In this document: piece by piece, positions 49,651 to 58,633 of the stretch
Layout: every line of letters begins with the position of its first letter
Position numbering within the stretch: position 1 is the first letter of the stretch
DNA from: Thermodesulfobacteriota bacterium
Lineage (GTDB): Bacteria > Desulfobacterota > DSM-4660 > Desulfatiglandales > Desulfatiglandaceae
NCBI GenBank assembly: GCA_030837545.1
Contig: JAUPKI010000088.1
Span: 1 to 58,735, forward strand
Reading direction: 5' to 3'
DNA length: 58,735 bases
Notes under the pieces: generated by a model
Databases searched by the model: none
What the model saw: the letters and a program-made list of their open reading frames with translations, nothing else
What the model was told of the DNA's origin: nothing
Position numbers and translations under genes: made by a program

Positions 49651-50748
49651 CTACCGCGCCAGCCCGAACGCCTCCATGACCTGATCGTGCAGAACAGGCC
49701 GGAAGGCCCGAATCTTCTCGTTCTTCCGTGTCGGGTGTATCCGGTTGGTCAGTAGAATGACGATAACATCCTGCTTCAGGTCCATCCAGAGGGATGTACC
49801 GGTAAATCCAAGATGGCCCACGCTCGTCTTCGAAAAATAGCTTCCGGCGCTGGAATTCGCTGGAGATGGCGTGTCCCACCCCAAGGCCCAGGTGCTTCCC
49901 TTAACAATATCCTGCCGTGTGAAAAAAGCCCGGACGGTCTCCGCTTTGAGATAGTCGCTTCTCTCCCCGCGCCAGTGCCGTCTCAGGAGATCCGCAAGGG
50001 CATAGACCTCTGCTGCTGTCCCAAACAATCCAGCATGTCCGGAATATCCCCCGAGGACATAGGCGTTTTCGTCATGCACGGCGCCCTGAATGATCCGTTT
50101 TCGCCACGGACAGTCTTCTGTGGCCGCAAAACGGTCCAGAGTGAAGCGGCCGGGAAGCATGGCGCTGAAAAGGCCTATGTCTTTGAGTGACAGGGGGGCA
50201 TAAAATTCCTGTTCCAGAAACCGGGACAGGTCCATCCCGACCGTTTCTTCAATGATCCACTCCAGCAACATGAACCCGAGGTCGCTGTAGAGGACGTTTT
50301 TACTGGGCGCATATGCAAGGGAAAGGGTCAGCAATTGGTTTCTTAGCGCGGCCTTTCGGTCTTTTGGGGCCACCTGATCCAGCTCGAGATAAAATGGCAT
50401 CCAGTCTGCCAACCCGGCGGAATGGGTCAACAGGAGGCGCGGAGTGATCCCTCTCTTATCTTCCGGCACGGCATGGGAAAAGAGCGTCTGAAGCGGTCTG
50501 TCCAACTCGATCCTTCCGGAATCCACCAGCTTCATCATGGCCAGGGTGGTGCCCAGGGGTTTGGTCAGGGAGGCCAGGTCGAACAGGGTCTCCTTTTCCA
50601 TGGGAAGCGGATGGGGTACGAGGGTGCGCTTCCCGACGGCCTCAAAAAGACGTACCACACCTCCCTGGGCCGCCAGAAGCGCCACCCCCGGGTAGACCCC
50701 TTCCGCTACGCCCTTATTCAGCAATGCTCCTACGCGGTGTTGAATCAT
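49651..50748 (-). CDS. Serine hydrolase, class C beta-lactamase/EstB family
   Basis: 365 aa. The nucleophile motif SLTK in FDLASLTKPLG (about residue 62), the Tyr motif YSDLGFMLLEWIIEE (about 155), and HLGFTGTSLWMD near the C terminus (in the place of KTG) are visible. No signal peptide is seen, so it is likely cytoplasmic, and an esterase, amidase or peptidase is as likely as a beta-lactamase. It stands alone. Confidence 0.88.
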   Translation of the reverse strand: MIQHRVGALLNKGVAEGVYPGVALLAAQGGVVRLFEAVGKRTLVPHPLPMEKETLFDLASLTKPLGTTLAMMKLVDSGRIELDRPLQTLFSHAVPEDKRGITPRLLLTHSAGLADWMPFYLELDQVAPKDRKAALRNQLLTLSLAYAPSKNVLYSDLGFMLLEWIIEETVGMDLSRFLEQEFYAPLSLKDIGLFSAMLPGRFTLDRFAATEDCPWRKRIIQGAVHDENAYVLGGYSGHAGLFGTAAEVYALADLLRRHWRGERSDYLKAETVRAFFTRQDIVKGSTWALGWDTPSPANSSAGSYFSKTSVGHLGFTGTSLWMDLKQDVIVILLTNRIHPTRKNEKIRAFRPVLHDQVMEAFGLAR

Positions 50749-51253
50749 TATCCATCTGCTCTCATGCCATGTTTCTTTTCTAAAGATTGAATCTCTTGCT
50801 CTTCCTAATCCTCTAATATCTTACCACTCAAATCATCTTTTGTCAGCAGATCTATACGGTGAAGCCTGAATGGTTGCGGAGAAGAATGGGGATATATTTG
50901 GGCAATTTGATTCATGAAGCGTTGAAGAACAATCTTGCCTTCGCGGACCAACTGAAAGCCAAACCATCGGATATTCGGCCGCCTGACACGATCCAGGGGA
51001 TCATGGCGGGCAGACTTGACAGCGAACTGCGGATACTGTAGTAACATGGTACCCAGCTTTGTGTTCTCGAAATCCACAGAGAGAGGATGGATTCGCCAGG
51101 AACCTCCAACATGTGAATTGGGATTTCTCTTGAAACGACAGCGTTGCATAAAAAGAGCAGGCTATGGGGTATCGGCATCTGAGGAGGGAATCGATAGGCT
51201 GGCAGGGATCAGCAGATCTCAACGTCAACAGACTCCATGGAGAGAAAGGCTGA
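50749..51253. other. Gap with no convincing gene
   Basis: A 114-codon leftward frame (50805-51149) and a 60-codon rightward frame (50859-51041) overlap here. Neither has a recognisable family or a good ribosome site. It may be a decayed gene. Confidence 0.4.
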
Positions 51254-52396
51254 ATGACAATGTATTTTAATGAAGAGCATCATGCGTTAAGGGATATGGT
51301 CAAGAAGTTTGTGGACAAGGAAATCAATCCGAACGTCGATGAATGGGAGGAGAAGACCGTTCCTCTTCACGAGTTATTTAAGAAGATGGGCAACCTGGGT
51401 CTTTTGGGCATCACCTACGATCAGAAGTACGGGGGACAAGGACTTGACTACTGGTTTGATCTGGTATTCCTGGAAGAACTTGGGCACATCAATGCAGGGG
51501 GCGTGCCCATGGCCATTGCCGTTCACACGCATATGGCCACGCCTGCCATCCATGAGTACGGCAGCGAGTATCTCAAGGAAACCTATCTCAAGCCAGCCAT
51601 CGCAGGCGATATGGTTTCGGCCATTGGCGTAACCGAGCCGGCCGCCGGATCCGACGTGGCCGGTTTGAAGACCAAGGCCATAAGAGATGGGAATTCGTAT
51701 GTCATCAACGGGTCGAAGCTCTTTATTACCAACGGTTGTCAGGCCGATTTCGTGACCCTTTTAGCCAGGACTGACGATAGACCCGGGTTCCATTCTTTTG
51801 GTCTTTTCATCGTCCCCACGGACTTGCCCGGATTTGTCGTCAGCAGGAAACTGGATAAACTGGGTATGAGGTGCAGCGACACGGCGGAGCTTTTTTTTGA
51901 CGACCTGAGGGTGCCTGCAGAAAATCTCATCGGTGAAGCGGGCGAAGGCTTTATTATCCAGATGAAGCAGTTCCAGTATGAACGGTTTTGCACCCTGCCT
52001 GGAACATACATCAGTGCCAGGGACACCATCAACATGACGATCAATTATATCAGTCAGCGCATGGCCTTCGGCAAACCCTTGATCAAGAACCAGGTCCTGA
52101 GGCACAGGCTTGTGGACTGGATCACCGAGATCGAGTGCCTGAAACACCTGACCTACCATATTGTCAGGATGAAAATGGAGGGGTTTGATGCGACCCGGGA
52201 GATATCCATGGGGAAGCTCCTGGCCGGTGAACTGAGTTTCAAGGTCGCCAACGGTTGCCTTCAGATGTTCGGCGGGATGGGTTACATGAATGAATCCTTG
52301 ATTTCCAGGAACTTCAGGGACTCACGCCTTCTCTCCATCGGCGGCGGGGCCGACGAAGTCATGAAGGAAGTCATTGCCAGGCTGGAGGGTTTTTGA
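51254..52396 (+). CDS. Acyl-CoA dehydrogenase
   Basis: 380 aa, full length. FAD-dependent alpha,beta-dehydrogenation of an acyl-CoA. VTEPAAGSDVAGLKT (FAD/substrate site), INGSKLFITNG, RMAFGKPLIKNQVLRH and QMFGGMGYMNE all match. Start: GAAAGG before the ATG. It lies upstream of a Liv-type transporter and acyl-CoA synthetase operon on the same strand, so it may act on the same acids. Chain length is not shown. Confidence 0.94.
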   Translation: MTMYFNEEHHALRDMVKKFVDKEINPNVDEWEEKTVPLHELFKKMGNLGLLGITYDQKYGGQGLDYWFDLVFLEELGHINAGGVPMAIAVHTHMATPAIHEYGSEYLKETYLKPAIAGDMVSAIGVTEPAAGSDVAGLKTKAIRDGNSYVINGSKLFITNGCQADFVTLLARTDDRPGFHSFGLFIVPTDLPGFVVSRKLDKLGMRCSDTAELFFDDLRVPAENLIGEAGEGFIIQMKQFQYERFCTLPGTYISARDTINMTINYISQRMAFGKPLIKNQVLRHRLVDWITEIECLKHLTYHIVRMKMEGFDATREISMGKLLAGELSFKVANGCLQMFGGMGYMNESLISRNFRDSRLLSIGGGADEVMKEVIARLEGF

Positions 52397-52408
52397 GGAA
52401 TTATTTCC

Positions 52409-52437
52409 TTGACAATGGAAACCGGTTTTTTTAAGTT
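52409..52437 (+). promoter_or_regulatory. Promoter of the Liv-type operon
   Basis: TTGACA at 52409-52414, 17 bases, TAAGTT at 52432-52437, some 310 bases ahead of the binding-protein gene. The rest of the 359-base gap shows no gene or clear leader element. Confidence 0.4.
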
Positions 52438-52755
52438 TACCTAATTTATCAATATCCGGGGGTGTCAACTGCCGTAACCCCGCCTGCCTCGTCAGTCAGA
52501 TATCGCTCTCTGCACTCCGGGCAGGCCTGAATTCCTGAAAGGAGTTTACCCATCAGGGTGTTATCCTCGCGTCAACAAACCCGCACCGCTCTCATGGATG
52601 CCCACCGAATGGCTTCTTCGGACGAGGGCTTCCTTCAATGTCAGGACAGACTTTAATCTAAGGAGGTGACGAAGAAAAACGCTAAATAGTCGGCCTTTCA
52701 TCTACTAACCGTGGGGGTCCACCCGTTGTAGCCCCCGCCGAGAGAAGGAGGCGTC

Positions 52756-54054
52756 ATGAAGCAGAGAGCATTTTTTGTTTTGGTATGTGTCCTGTCCCTT
52801 TTTTTACTTTTCAGCGGTCCCCTTTCAGCAAAAGAGATCAAGACCCTTTCCCAGTTCCCCATGAGCGGCCCGGTGGGTTCCCTGCCGGAATTTGGCTGGG
52901 GGTTCATTGACGGGATGAACTGGGTGAACAACGAGGGCGGCGGAGTCAACGGCAAAAAGATCAAATGGTTCCTGGAAGATTTTCGCTATGACCCCACTGT
53001 GGAGGTCGCAACCTTCAACAAGTATTGTGCAGAACACACCCCGGACGAATTCCTGATGGCGACCGGATACATCACCGGAGGCCTCAAGCCCCTGATTGAC
53101 AAGGTGAATAAAGAGGAGAAGATTCCCTGGCTGGATGGCTCCTATTCCACAGAGATCTTCGGGGACGATGGAGGACCGTCAAAATACCCCTATTACTATT
53201 CTCTGGGCGCCACCTATGGCGCACAGCTCAAGATCCTCCTGAAGTGGATCAAGGAAAACGACAAAGGAAAGGGAAACCCTAAAGTCGCCCTCGTTTACAG
53301 CCCCACGGCCTGGGGAAGAGACGGGATCCCTGAGGCCAAGGCATACGCCAAGAAAAAAGGGATCGATATCGTCGCGGAAATCGAGTATCCCTACAGCGCC
53401 ACATCCGCTACGAGCGAGTGCATGGAGATCCGGAAGGCCAAGGCGCAATATGTGATCTACCATGGGTATTCCGGCGCATCGGGCTGCACCGCCATCTTTT
53501 TCAAGACCGCCAAACAGGTTCTCAAAGACGTCCAGCTCACGGGGACCCATTACACCACCGGAAGGATGCCGATCCTGGTCTGTCAGGACGCCTATGACGG
53601 GTATGTCGGGGTCGCCACACGTCCCTTTGTAGATGCGGTGCCGCGAGCCAAGACACCCATGGACAACCCGATGGTGAAGATGGCCCACGAATTCGCAAAG
53701 AAAAACCGTTCGAGTGAATATCAGAAGGGCATTCAAGAAAAGGATGCCATCAAGGACATGTTCCTTTATATGGAGGGTCTGACCTATGCCCTCATGCTCC
53801 AGAAAGTTCTGACCGATGCCGACAAAGCCGGGGATCTCAGCCGTGAAGGGGTCAAGAAGGCCCTCGACAAAATGGTCTGGGATTTTAACGGCATGTTCGG
53901 CGGCAAGAAATTTTCTTACAAATCCCATACCATACCCATGCTCCAGATCTTCAAGGCAAAGGTCAACATGGTGGATGTTGAGGGAAAGAAGGTCCCCACA
54001 GGGGCGGTCGTTCCCATCACCGACTGGATCAATGTAGATGAGGTCAAGTGGTAG
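52756..54054 (+). CDS. ABC substrate-binding protein, Leu/Ile/Val (Peripla_BP_6) type
   Basis: 432 aa. A signal peptide (residues 1-25, FFVLVCVLSLFLLFSGPLSA) sends it to the periplasm. MSGPVGSLPEFGWGFIDGMNWVNNEGGGVNGKKIKW is the usual opening. It captures the transported compound. Close relatives in deltaproteobacteria are associated with branched-chain amino acids or aromatic and fatty acids; the acyl-CoA synthetase in the same operon favours an acid. GGAGG precedes the ATG. Confidence 0.93.
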   Translation: MKQRAFFVLVCVLSLFLLFSGPLSAKEIKTLSQFPMSGPVGSLPEFGWGFIDGMNWVNNEGGGVNGKKIKWFLEDFRYDPTVEVATFNKYCAEHTPDEFLMATGYITGGLKPLIDKVNKEEKIPWLDGSYSTEIFGDDGGPSKYPYYYSLGATYGAQLKILLKWIKENDKGKGNPKVALVYSPTAWGRDGIPEAKAYAKKKGIDIVAEIEYPYSATSATSECMEIRKAKAQYVIYHGYSGASGCTAIFFKTAKQVLKDVQLTGTHYTTGRMPILVCQDAYDGYVGVATRPFVDAVPRAKTPMDNPMVKMAHEFAKKNRSSEYQKGIQEKDAIKDMFLYMEGLTYALMLQKVLTDADKAGDLSREGVKKALDKMVWDFNGMFGGKKFSYKSHTIPMLQIFKAKVNMVDVEGKKVPTGAVVPITDWINVDEVKW

Positions 54055-54177
54055 ATCGGTTGGCAGGGTCCATGCGGGGGGAATCCTCCCCCCGCCCACC
54101 GGGCCTCCAGGTCGATGAACTGACGGAGGCCCGCGGAGCTGTGTGGACGACAACATCCCATTTCCCTGGAGGTCGAT

Positions 54178-55062
54178 ATGGTGGATTTTACTCAGGCCTT
54201 GGGCGCGGGAACTCTGGTGGGTCTGGTTTACGCCCTGCTGGGTCTCTCTATTGTCATCATCTACCGGGCCTCCGAGGCATTCAACTTTGCCATCGGTGAA
54301 TTCCTCGTCATCGGTTCCTTTCTCTTCTATATTTTTTTCTTTGATCTTCGCATCCCCCTCCTCGTTGCGCTCCCCTTGGGCCTGCTCGCCGCCGGCCTGG
54401 TGGGCGCCCTGGTAGAACGGTTCGCCATCAAACCCCTTCTCGGGAGGTCCCCCCTCTCCATGACCATCATCACCCTGGGACTCGGTTTCTTTCTGAGGGG
54501 ATGCGTTCAGCTTATCTTCGGTTCACATAGCTACTCCTTCTTTCTCGAACTCCCTGATATCACTCAGGAGTTTGGCGATCTTCTCTTTCTTTCGGATCCC
54601 ATCTGGGCAGGTATCCTCTCATTATCCACATTCGGTTTGATCCTCTTTCTCCTGTTTCGGACCCGCTGGGGGCTTGCTATTCGGGCAACGTCCGAAAACC
54701 AGGCCAAGGCCATGGCCTTCGGCATTGACGCCCGGTTTATCCTGCTGATCGTGTGGGCCATCAGTTCGGCCTGCATCGCAGTTGCCGGCATCATGATCTC
54801 CAACTTCGGGGCCCTCTCCTCCATGTCGTCCATTGTCGGTCTCAGGGCCATTCCTGTGGTGCTGATCGGGGGGATGGACAGCATCGTCGGCGCCCTGGTC
54901 GGGGGTATCATCGTGGGCGTCTGTGAGTCTTTAGCCGGCGCCTATATCGAACCGATGGGGCTGGTCGGCTTCAAGGAAGTGGCCCCCTACCTGCTGTTGC
55001 TGATCGTGCTCCTGATCCGGCCTTACGGCCTGTTCGGGCAAATCAGGATTGAGAGGGTTTGA
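54178..55062 (+). CDS. livH: Branched-chain-type ABC permease (LivH)
   Basis: 294 aa with about eight membrane helices. LGLSIVIIYRASEAFNFAIGEFLVIG, the cytoplasmic EAA-like loop RATSENQAKAMAFGIDARF and IPVVLIGGMDSIVGALVGGIIVG are family hallmarks. TGGAGG precedes the ATG. The LivM partner that completes the channel is not in the window. Confidence 0.94.
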   Translation: MVDFTQALGAGTLVGLVYALLGLSIVIIYRASEAFNFAIGEFLVIGSFLFYIFFFDLRIPLLVALPLGLLAAGLVGALVERFAIKPLLGRSPLSMTIITLGLGFFLRGCVQLIFGSHSYSFFLELPDITQEFGDLLFLSDPIWAGILSLSTFGLILFLLFRTRWGLAIRATSENQAKAMAFGIDARFILLIVWAISSACIAVAGIMISNFGALSSMSSIVGLRAIPVVLIGGMDSIVGALVGGIIVGVCESLAGAYIEPMGLVGFKEVAPYLLLLIVLLIRPYGLFGQIRIERV

Positions 55063-55065
55063 GCG

Positions 55066-55851
55066 ATGCTCAGCATAGAAAACCTGAGGGTGGTATATCA
55101 CGATGTCATCTCCGTGTTAAACGGGATTTCCCTGACCTTGAACGAAAAAGAGATCCTGATCATTATCGGCGCCAATGGCGCCGGAAAGACCACCCTTCTC
55201 CGATCCGTGGCCGGCATGATCGATTTTTATGACGGCAGCATTATTGACGGTGATATCAAAATGAACGGAGCGTCCATCAAAGGACTCGATGCCACCGACA
55301 TCATGAAGCGATTCGGGCTTACCTATGTGATCGAGGATCGCCCGGTCTTTTGGTACCTCACGATCGAGGAGAACCTGGGCGCAGCCTCCTTCTCCCGGTG
55401 GGATAAACAGGTGAAAGCCGATATCGAGGGGATTTACAGCCTCTTTCCCGTGCTTGAAAAACTGAGACACCGTAAGGCGGGATATGCCTCGGGCGGCGAA
55501 CAGCAGATGCTGGCCATCGGGATGGCCCTCATGACAAGGCCGAAAATACTGCTCCTTGACGAGCCTTCACTGGGTCTGGCGCCGCTGATCACCGAGGAGC
55601 TTTTCAGCACCATCGAGGGGCTCAACCAGTCCGGAATCACGATTGTGCTGGTGGAACAGAATGCCCATGCCGCCCTCGACATCGGGACCCGTGGATACGT
55701 GATGGAAACAGGTCGCATCGTCCTTGACGGGAGTTCCCGGGAACTCCTTGAAAACGAGGATGTGCGCGAGTTCTACCTGGGATCGGGCAAACGGGAACGA
55801 AAGAGCTACAAAGACGCCAAGAGGTACAAGAGACGGAAACGATGGCTGTGA
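55066..55851 (+). CDS. livF: ABC ATPase, LivF type
   Basis: 261 aa. Walker A GANGAGKTTLL, signature ASGGEQQMLAIGMAL and Walker B ILLLDEPSLGLAP are intact, and the switch His is replaced by Gln in LVEQN, as usual for LivF. Starts three bases after LivH stops. The basic tail (KRERKSYKDAKRYKRRKRW) is longer than usual. Confidence 0.94.
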   Translation: MLSIENLRVVYHDVISVLNGISLTLNEKEILIIIGANGAGKTTLLRSVAGMIDFYDGSIIDGDIKMNGASIKGLDATDIMKRFGLTYVIEDRPVFWYLTIEENLGAASFSRWDKQVKADIEGIYSLFPVLEKLRHRKAGYASGGEQQMLAIGMALMTRPKILLLDEPSLGLAPLITEELFSTIEGLNQSGITIVLVEQNAHAALDIGTRGYVMETGRIVLDGSSRELLENEDVREFYLGSGKRERKSYKDAKRYKRRKRWL

Positions 55852-56654
55852 CAGAGGCGGAAAGCGACAACCTGCTGAGCATAAAGGGCCTGCGGTTGGC
55901 CTTCGGGGGCGTTCAGGTCTTGACCGGCATCAGTCTTTCGGTCAGGCGGGGAGAGATATTCTCCATTATCGGGCCCAATGGGGCGGGCAAGACCAGCCTG
56001 CTCAACTGCATCAACATGCACTACCGTCCCCAGAGCGGGGGGATTCTGTTTGACGGGATTGAACTGAACCGGCTCAAGCCACATGCCGTGGCGTCCTTGG
56101 GCGTGGCCCGGACCTTTCAGAAGGTGGAACTCTTCCAGGGGATGACCGTTCTCGACAACATCAAGCTGGGTCGGCATTTCCTGATGAGGTTTTCCATTCT
56201 GGGTAGCTTTTTACGCCTTCCAACTATCGCCCGCGATGAACTGAGGCACCGGGCCGAGATCGAGGAGGAAATTATCGATTTTATGGGCCTCTCCAGCTTC
56301 CGCTATTCGCCGGTAGGCATCCTTCCGTTAGGGGTCCGCAAAAGGGTCGATATGGCCCGCGCCCTGGCCATGAAGCCAAAGCTGCTGTTGCTGGATGAGA
56401 TCATGTCGGGCATGGCCGTGGAGGAAAAGGAGGATATCGCAAGCTATATTCTGGATGTGCATCGGGACCTGGGCGTCACCATCGTCTGGATCGAGCACGA
56501 CCTGGCCGCTGTCATGGACCTGTCCGACCGCGTATGTGTCCTCAATTTCGGAACCAAGATCGCCGAGGGCACACCCGAGGAGGTCCAGGAAGATCCAAAG
56601 GTCATCGAGGCCTATCTTGGGAGACAAAAGGAGAGGCAGTCGCGTCATGCTTGA
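55842..56654 (+). CDS. livG: ABC ATPase, LivG type
   Basis: 270 aa. Walker A GPNGAGKTSLL and Walker B LLLLDEIMSGM (with Glu for catalysis) are present, with IVWIEHDLAAVMDLSDRV carrying the switch His. The signature reads LPLGVRKRVDMARAL; a Leu-Pro-Leu-Gly in the LSGG/LAYG position is a departure from the family. It overlaps LivF by ten bases and the next gene by eight. Confidence 0.92.
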   Translation: MAVTEAESDNLLSIKGLRLAFGGVQVLTGISLSVRRGEIFSIIGPNGAGKTSLLNCINMHYRPQSGGILFDGIELNRLKPHAVASLGVARTFQKVELFQGMTVLDNIKLGRHFLMRFSILGSFLRLPTIARDELRHRAEIEEEIIDFMGLSSFRYSPVGILPLGVRKRVDMARALAMKPKLLLLDEIMSGMAVEEKEDIASYILDVHRDLGVTIVWIEHDLAAVMDLSDRVCVLNFGTKIAEGTPEEVQEDPKVIEAYLGRQKERQSRHA

Positions 56655-58548
56655 GGATACACTGATCGGTCTCATTGTCAGAAACGCTGAAGAGATGCCG
56701 GACGAGGTGGCCATACGGGAGAAGAGGTACGGGGTCTGGAGCCCCATGACATGGAGACAGTTCAGCGACAAGGTCCAGGCCTTTGCCCTGGGTCTGAAGG
56801 CGCTCGGTTTCAAGACCGGCGACAACCTGGCCATTATCGGAGACAACAAACCGGAATGGATTGTCGCCGAATTTGGATGCATGGCCGCAGGAGGGCTCCC
56901 CACCGGCGCGTACCCCGACAGTATGGCCGAGGAGATGGCGTACCTGATCCTGTATGCCGACGCCAGGTTCCTGGTGGTTCGAGATCAGGAACAGGTGGAT
57001 AAGATCCTTGCCATCTGGGAAGGGGTTCGGAAAACAGTGGAAAAGGTCATCGTCTGGGATTCGAGGGGGATGAGCCACTATTATGACAAGCACCCTTTTC
57101 TGGAGCGCTTTGAAGCGATCATTGCGACCGGGGCAAAAGAGGCCTTGCACCATGAGGATTATCTCGTCAAAACCGCACAGGCCATCGACCCCTTAGAGCC
57201 TGCCATGATGCTCACGACCTCTGGGACAACGGCCAAGCCCAAGCTTTCCATGTTGAGCCATCAGAATCTCATCGAGGCCTCCAAAAGCTACGGACAGATG
57301 GTGGAGATGCGGCGGGGGGACGAACTCCTTTCGGCCGCCCCGCTCCCCTGGATCGGCGAGCAGTTATATAATGTGATCCGGTTCTTGATGGTGGGCGCCC
57401 ATTACAACTTCCCGGAAGAGACCGAAACCCTTAGAAAGGACCTGCTGGAGCTTCAGCCCTACTATTTCGGCGGGACCCCGATCGTGTGGGAGTTCATCGT
57501 ATCGACGATCCAGGCGGCCATGGACAACGCGGATCTGGTCAAACGGTATTTCTATAACACCGCCATCCGGAAGGCCCTCAAGTGCACCGAGGCCGAGCTG
57601 GCTGGGAAAGAACCGGGCCAGTGGAACCGGTTCCTTTACCGGGTCTTCGATTTTCTCGTGCTTCGGCCCCTCAAGAACAAGATGGGACTCGGACGGGTAC
57701 GGATGGCTGTCACCGGCGGCGGCGCCATTTCTCCAGAAATATTCAAATACTTCAAGGCCTTGGGGCTGGATCTCCGGCAGGTGTTCGGCCAGTCGGAGTG
57801 CTCCGGCATTGCGACCACCCACCGGGCCGACGATGTGAGACCCGAAACGGTCGGGGTGCCGATTCCGGGCGTCGAGGTCAAGCTGTCGGAGGAAGGCGAG
57901 ATCCTTGTCCGCGGAAAGAACACCCACCTGGGGTATTACAAGAACGAGGCCGCTACCAAGGCAGGCTATACAGAAGATGGTTTCCTCAAAACCGGCGATG
58001 CCGGATATTTCGGGGAGGACGGGCACCTCTATGTCTTCGACCGGGCCAAGGACATCATGACCCTCGCGGACAACACCCGATTCGCGCCGCAGGACATCGA
58101 GACCCGCCTGAAATTCAGCGCCTACATCCACGAGGCCATGGTCTGCGGAGACAAGCGGCCCGACGTCTCGGCGATCGTGAGCATCGATCTGGAAAACGTG
58201 GGGAACTGGGCCAAGAAGCGCGGCATCTCCTTCACCACCTTCCAGGACCTGTCTCAGCGGCCTGAGGTCTATGAACTGGTGCGGAGCGAGATTGAAAGGA
58301 TCTGCATGCGGTTTCCGGAAAATATTCGCATCAAGCGGTTCGCCATTCTCCTCAAAGAACTTCATCCGGACGACGGCGAACTGACGCGAACCAGGAAGGT
58401 CAGGAGGGCCTTTGTCAACGAGAGGTACCATGACCTGATCGAAGACTTCTATCAGGCTAAGAAAGCCCATAACCTGGACATAGAGATACGATATGAGGAT
58501 GGACGGGCTTCGAGTTTCCGGGGGACGGTAGCCATTATGGGCGTATAG
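56647..58548 (+). CDS. Long-chain acyl-CoA synthetase (AMP-binding)
   Basis: 633 aa from the ATG at 56647 (AGGAGAGG upstream), overlapping the LivG stop. The P-loop TTSGTTAKPKLSMLSHQN (about 192), the adenylate motif FGQSECSGIATTHR and the domain hinge LKTGDAGYFGEDGHLYVFDRAKD are visible. It resembles FadD15-type ligases. Its place in the transporter operon suggests uptake is coupled to thioester formation. Confidence 0.95.
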   Translation: MLEDTLIGLIVRNAEEMPDEVAIREKRYGVWSPMTWRQFSDKVQAFALGLKALGFKTGDNLAIIGDNKPEWIVAEFGCMAAGGLPTGAYPDSMAEEMAYLILYADARFLVVRDQEQVDKILAIWEGVRKTVEKVIVWDSRGMSHYYDKHPFLERFEAIIATGAKEALHHEDYLVKTAQAIDPLEPAMMLTTSGTTAKPKLSMLSHQNLIEASKSYGQMVEMRRGDELLSAAPLPWIGEQLYNVIRFLMVGAHYNFPEETETLRKDLLELQPYYFGGTPIVWEFIVSTIQAAMDNADLVKRYFYNTAIRKALKCTEAELAGKEPGQWNRFLYRVFDFLVLRPLKNKMGLGRVRMAVTGGGAISPEIFKYFKALGLDLRQVFGQSECSGIATTHRADDVRPETVGVPIPGVEVKLSEEGEILVRGKNTHLGYYKNEAATKAGYTEDGFLKTGDAGYFGEDGHLYVFDRAKDIMTLADNTRFAPQDIETRLKFSAYIHEAMVCGDKRPDVSAIVSIDLENVGNWAKKRGISFTTFQDLSQRPEVYELVRSEIERICMRFPENIRIKRFAILLKELHPDDGELTRTRKVRRAFVNERYHDLIEDFYQAKKAHNLDIEIRYEDGRASSFRGTVAIMGV

Positions 58549-58549
58549 C

Positions 58550-58604
58550 GTGTGGAGGTCGGAATGTGGAGTGTGGAGTTGGGAGTGTGGAGTTGGAGGT
58601 TTTT
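58550..58604. repeat. Short GTGGAG-type stutter repeat
   Basis: Imperfect repeats of GTGTGGAGTTGGGA run directly after the acyl-CoA synthetase stop. Similar simple sequences follow several genes in the window. Confidence 0.65.
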
Positions 58605-58633
58605 ATCAGAATCGTTCATTTTCTTAACTTGAG

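Noticed and set aside
49651-50748. Calling the serine hydrolase an antibiotic-resistance beta-lactamase
   Set aside because: There is no signal peptide, the KTG motif is replaced, and the family is dominated by esterases and peptidases; context gives no resistance link.
50805-51149. 114-codon leftward open frame
   Set aside because: No family resemblance, no ribosome site, and an equally plausible rightward frame overlaps it.
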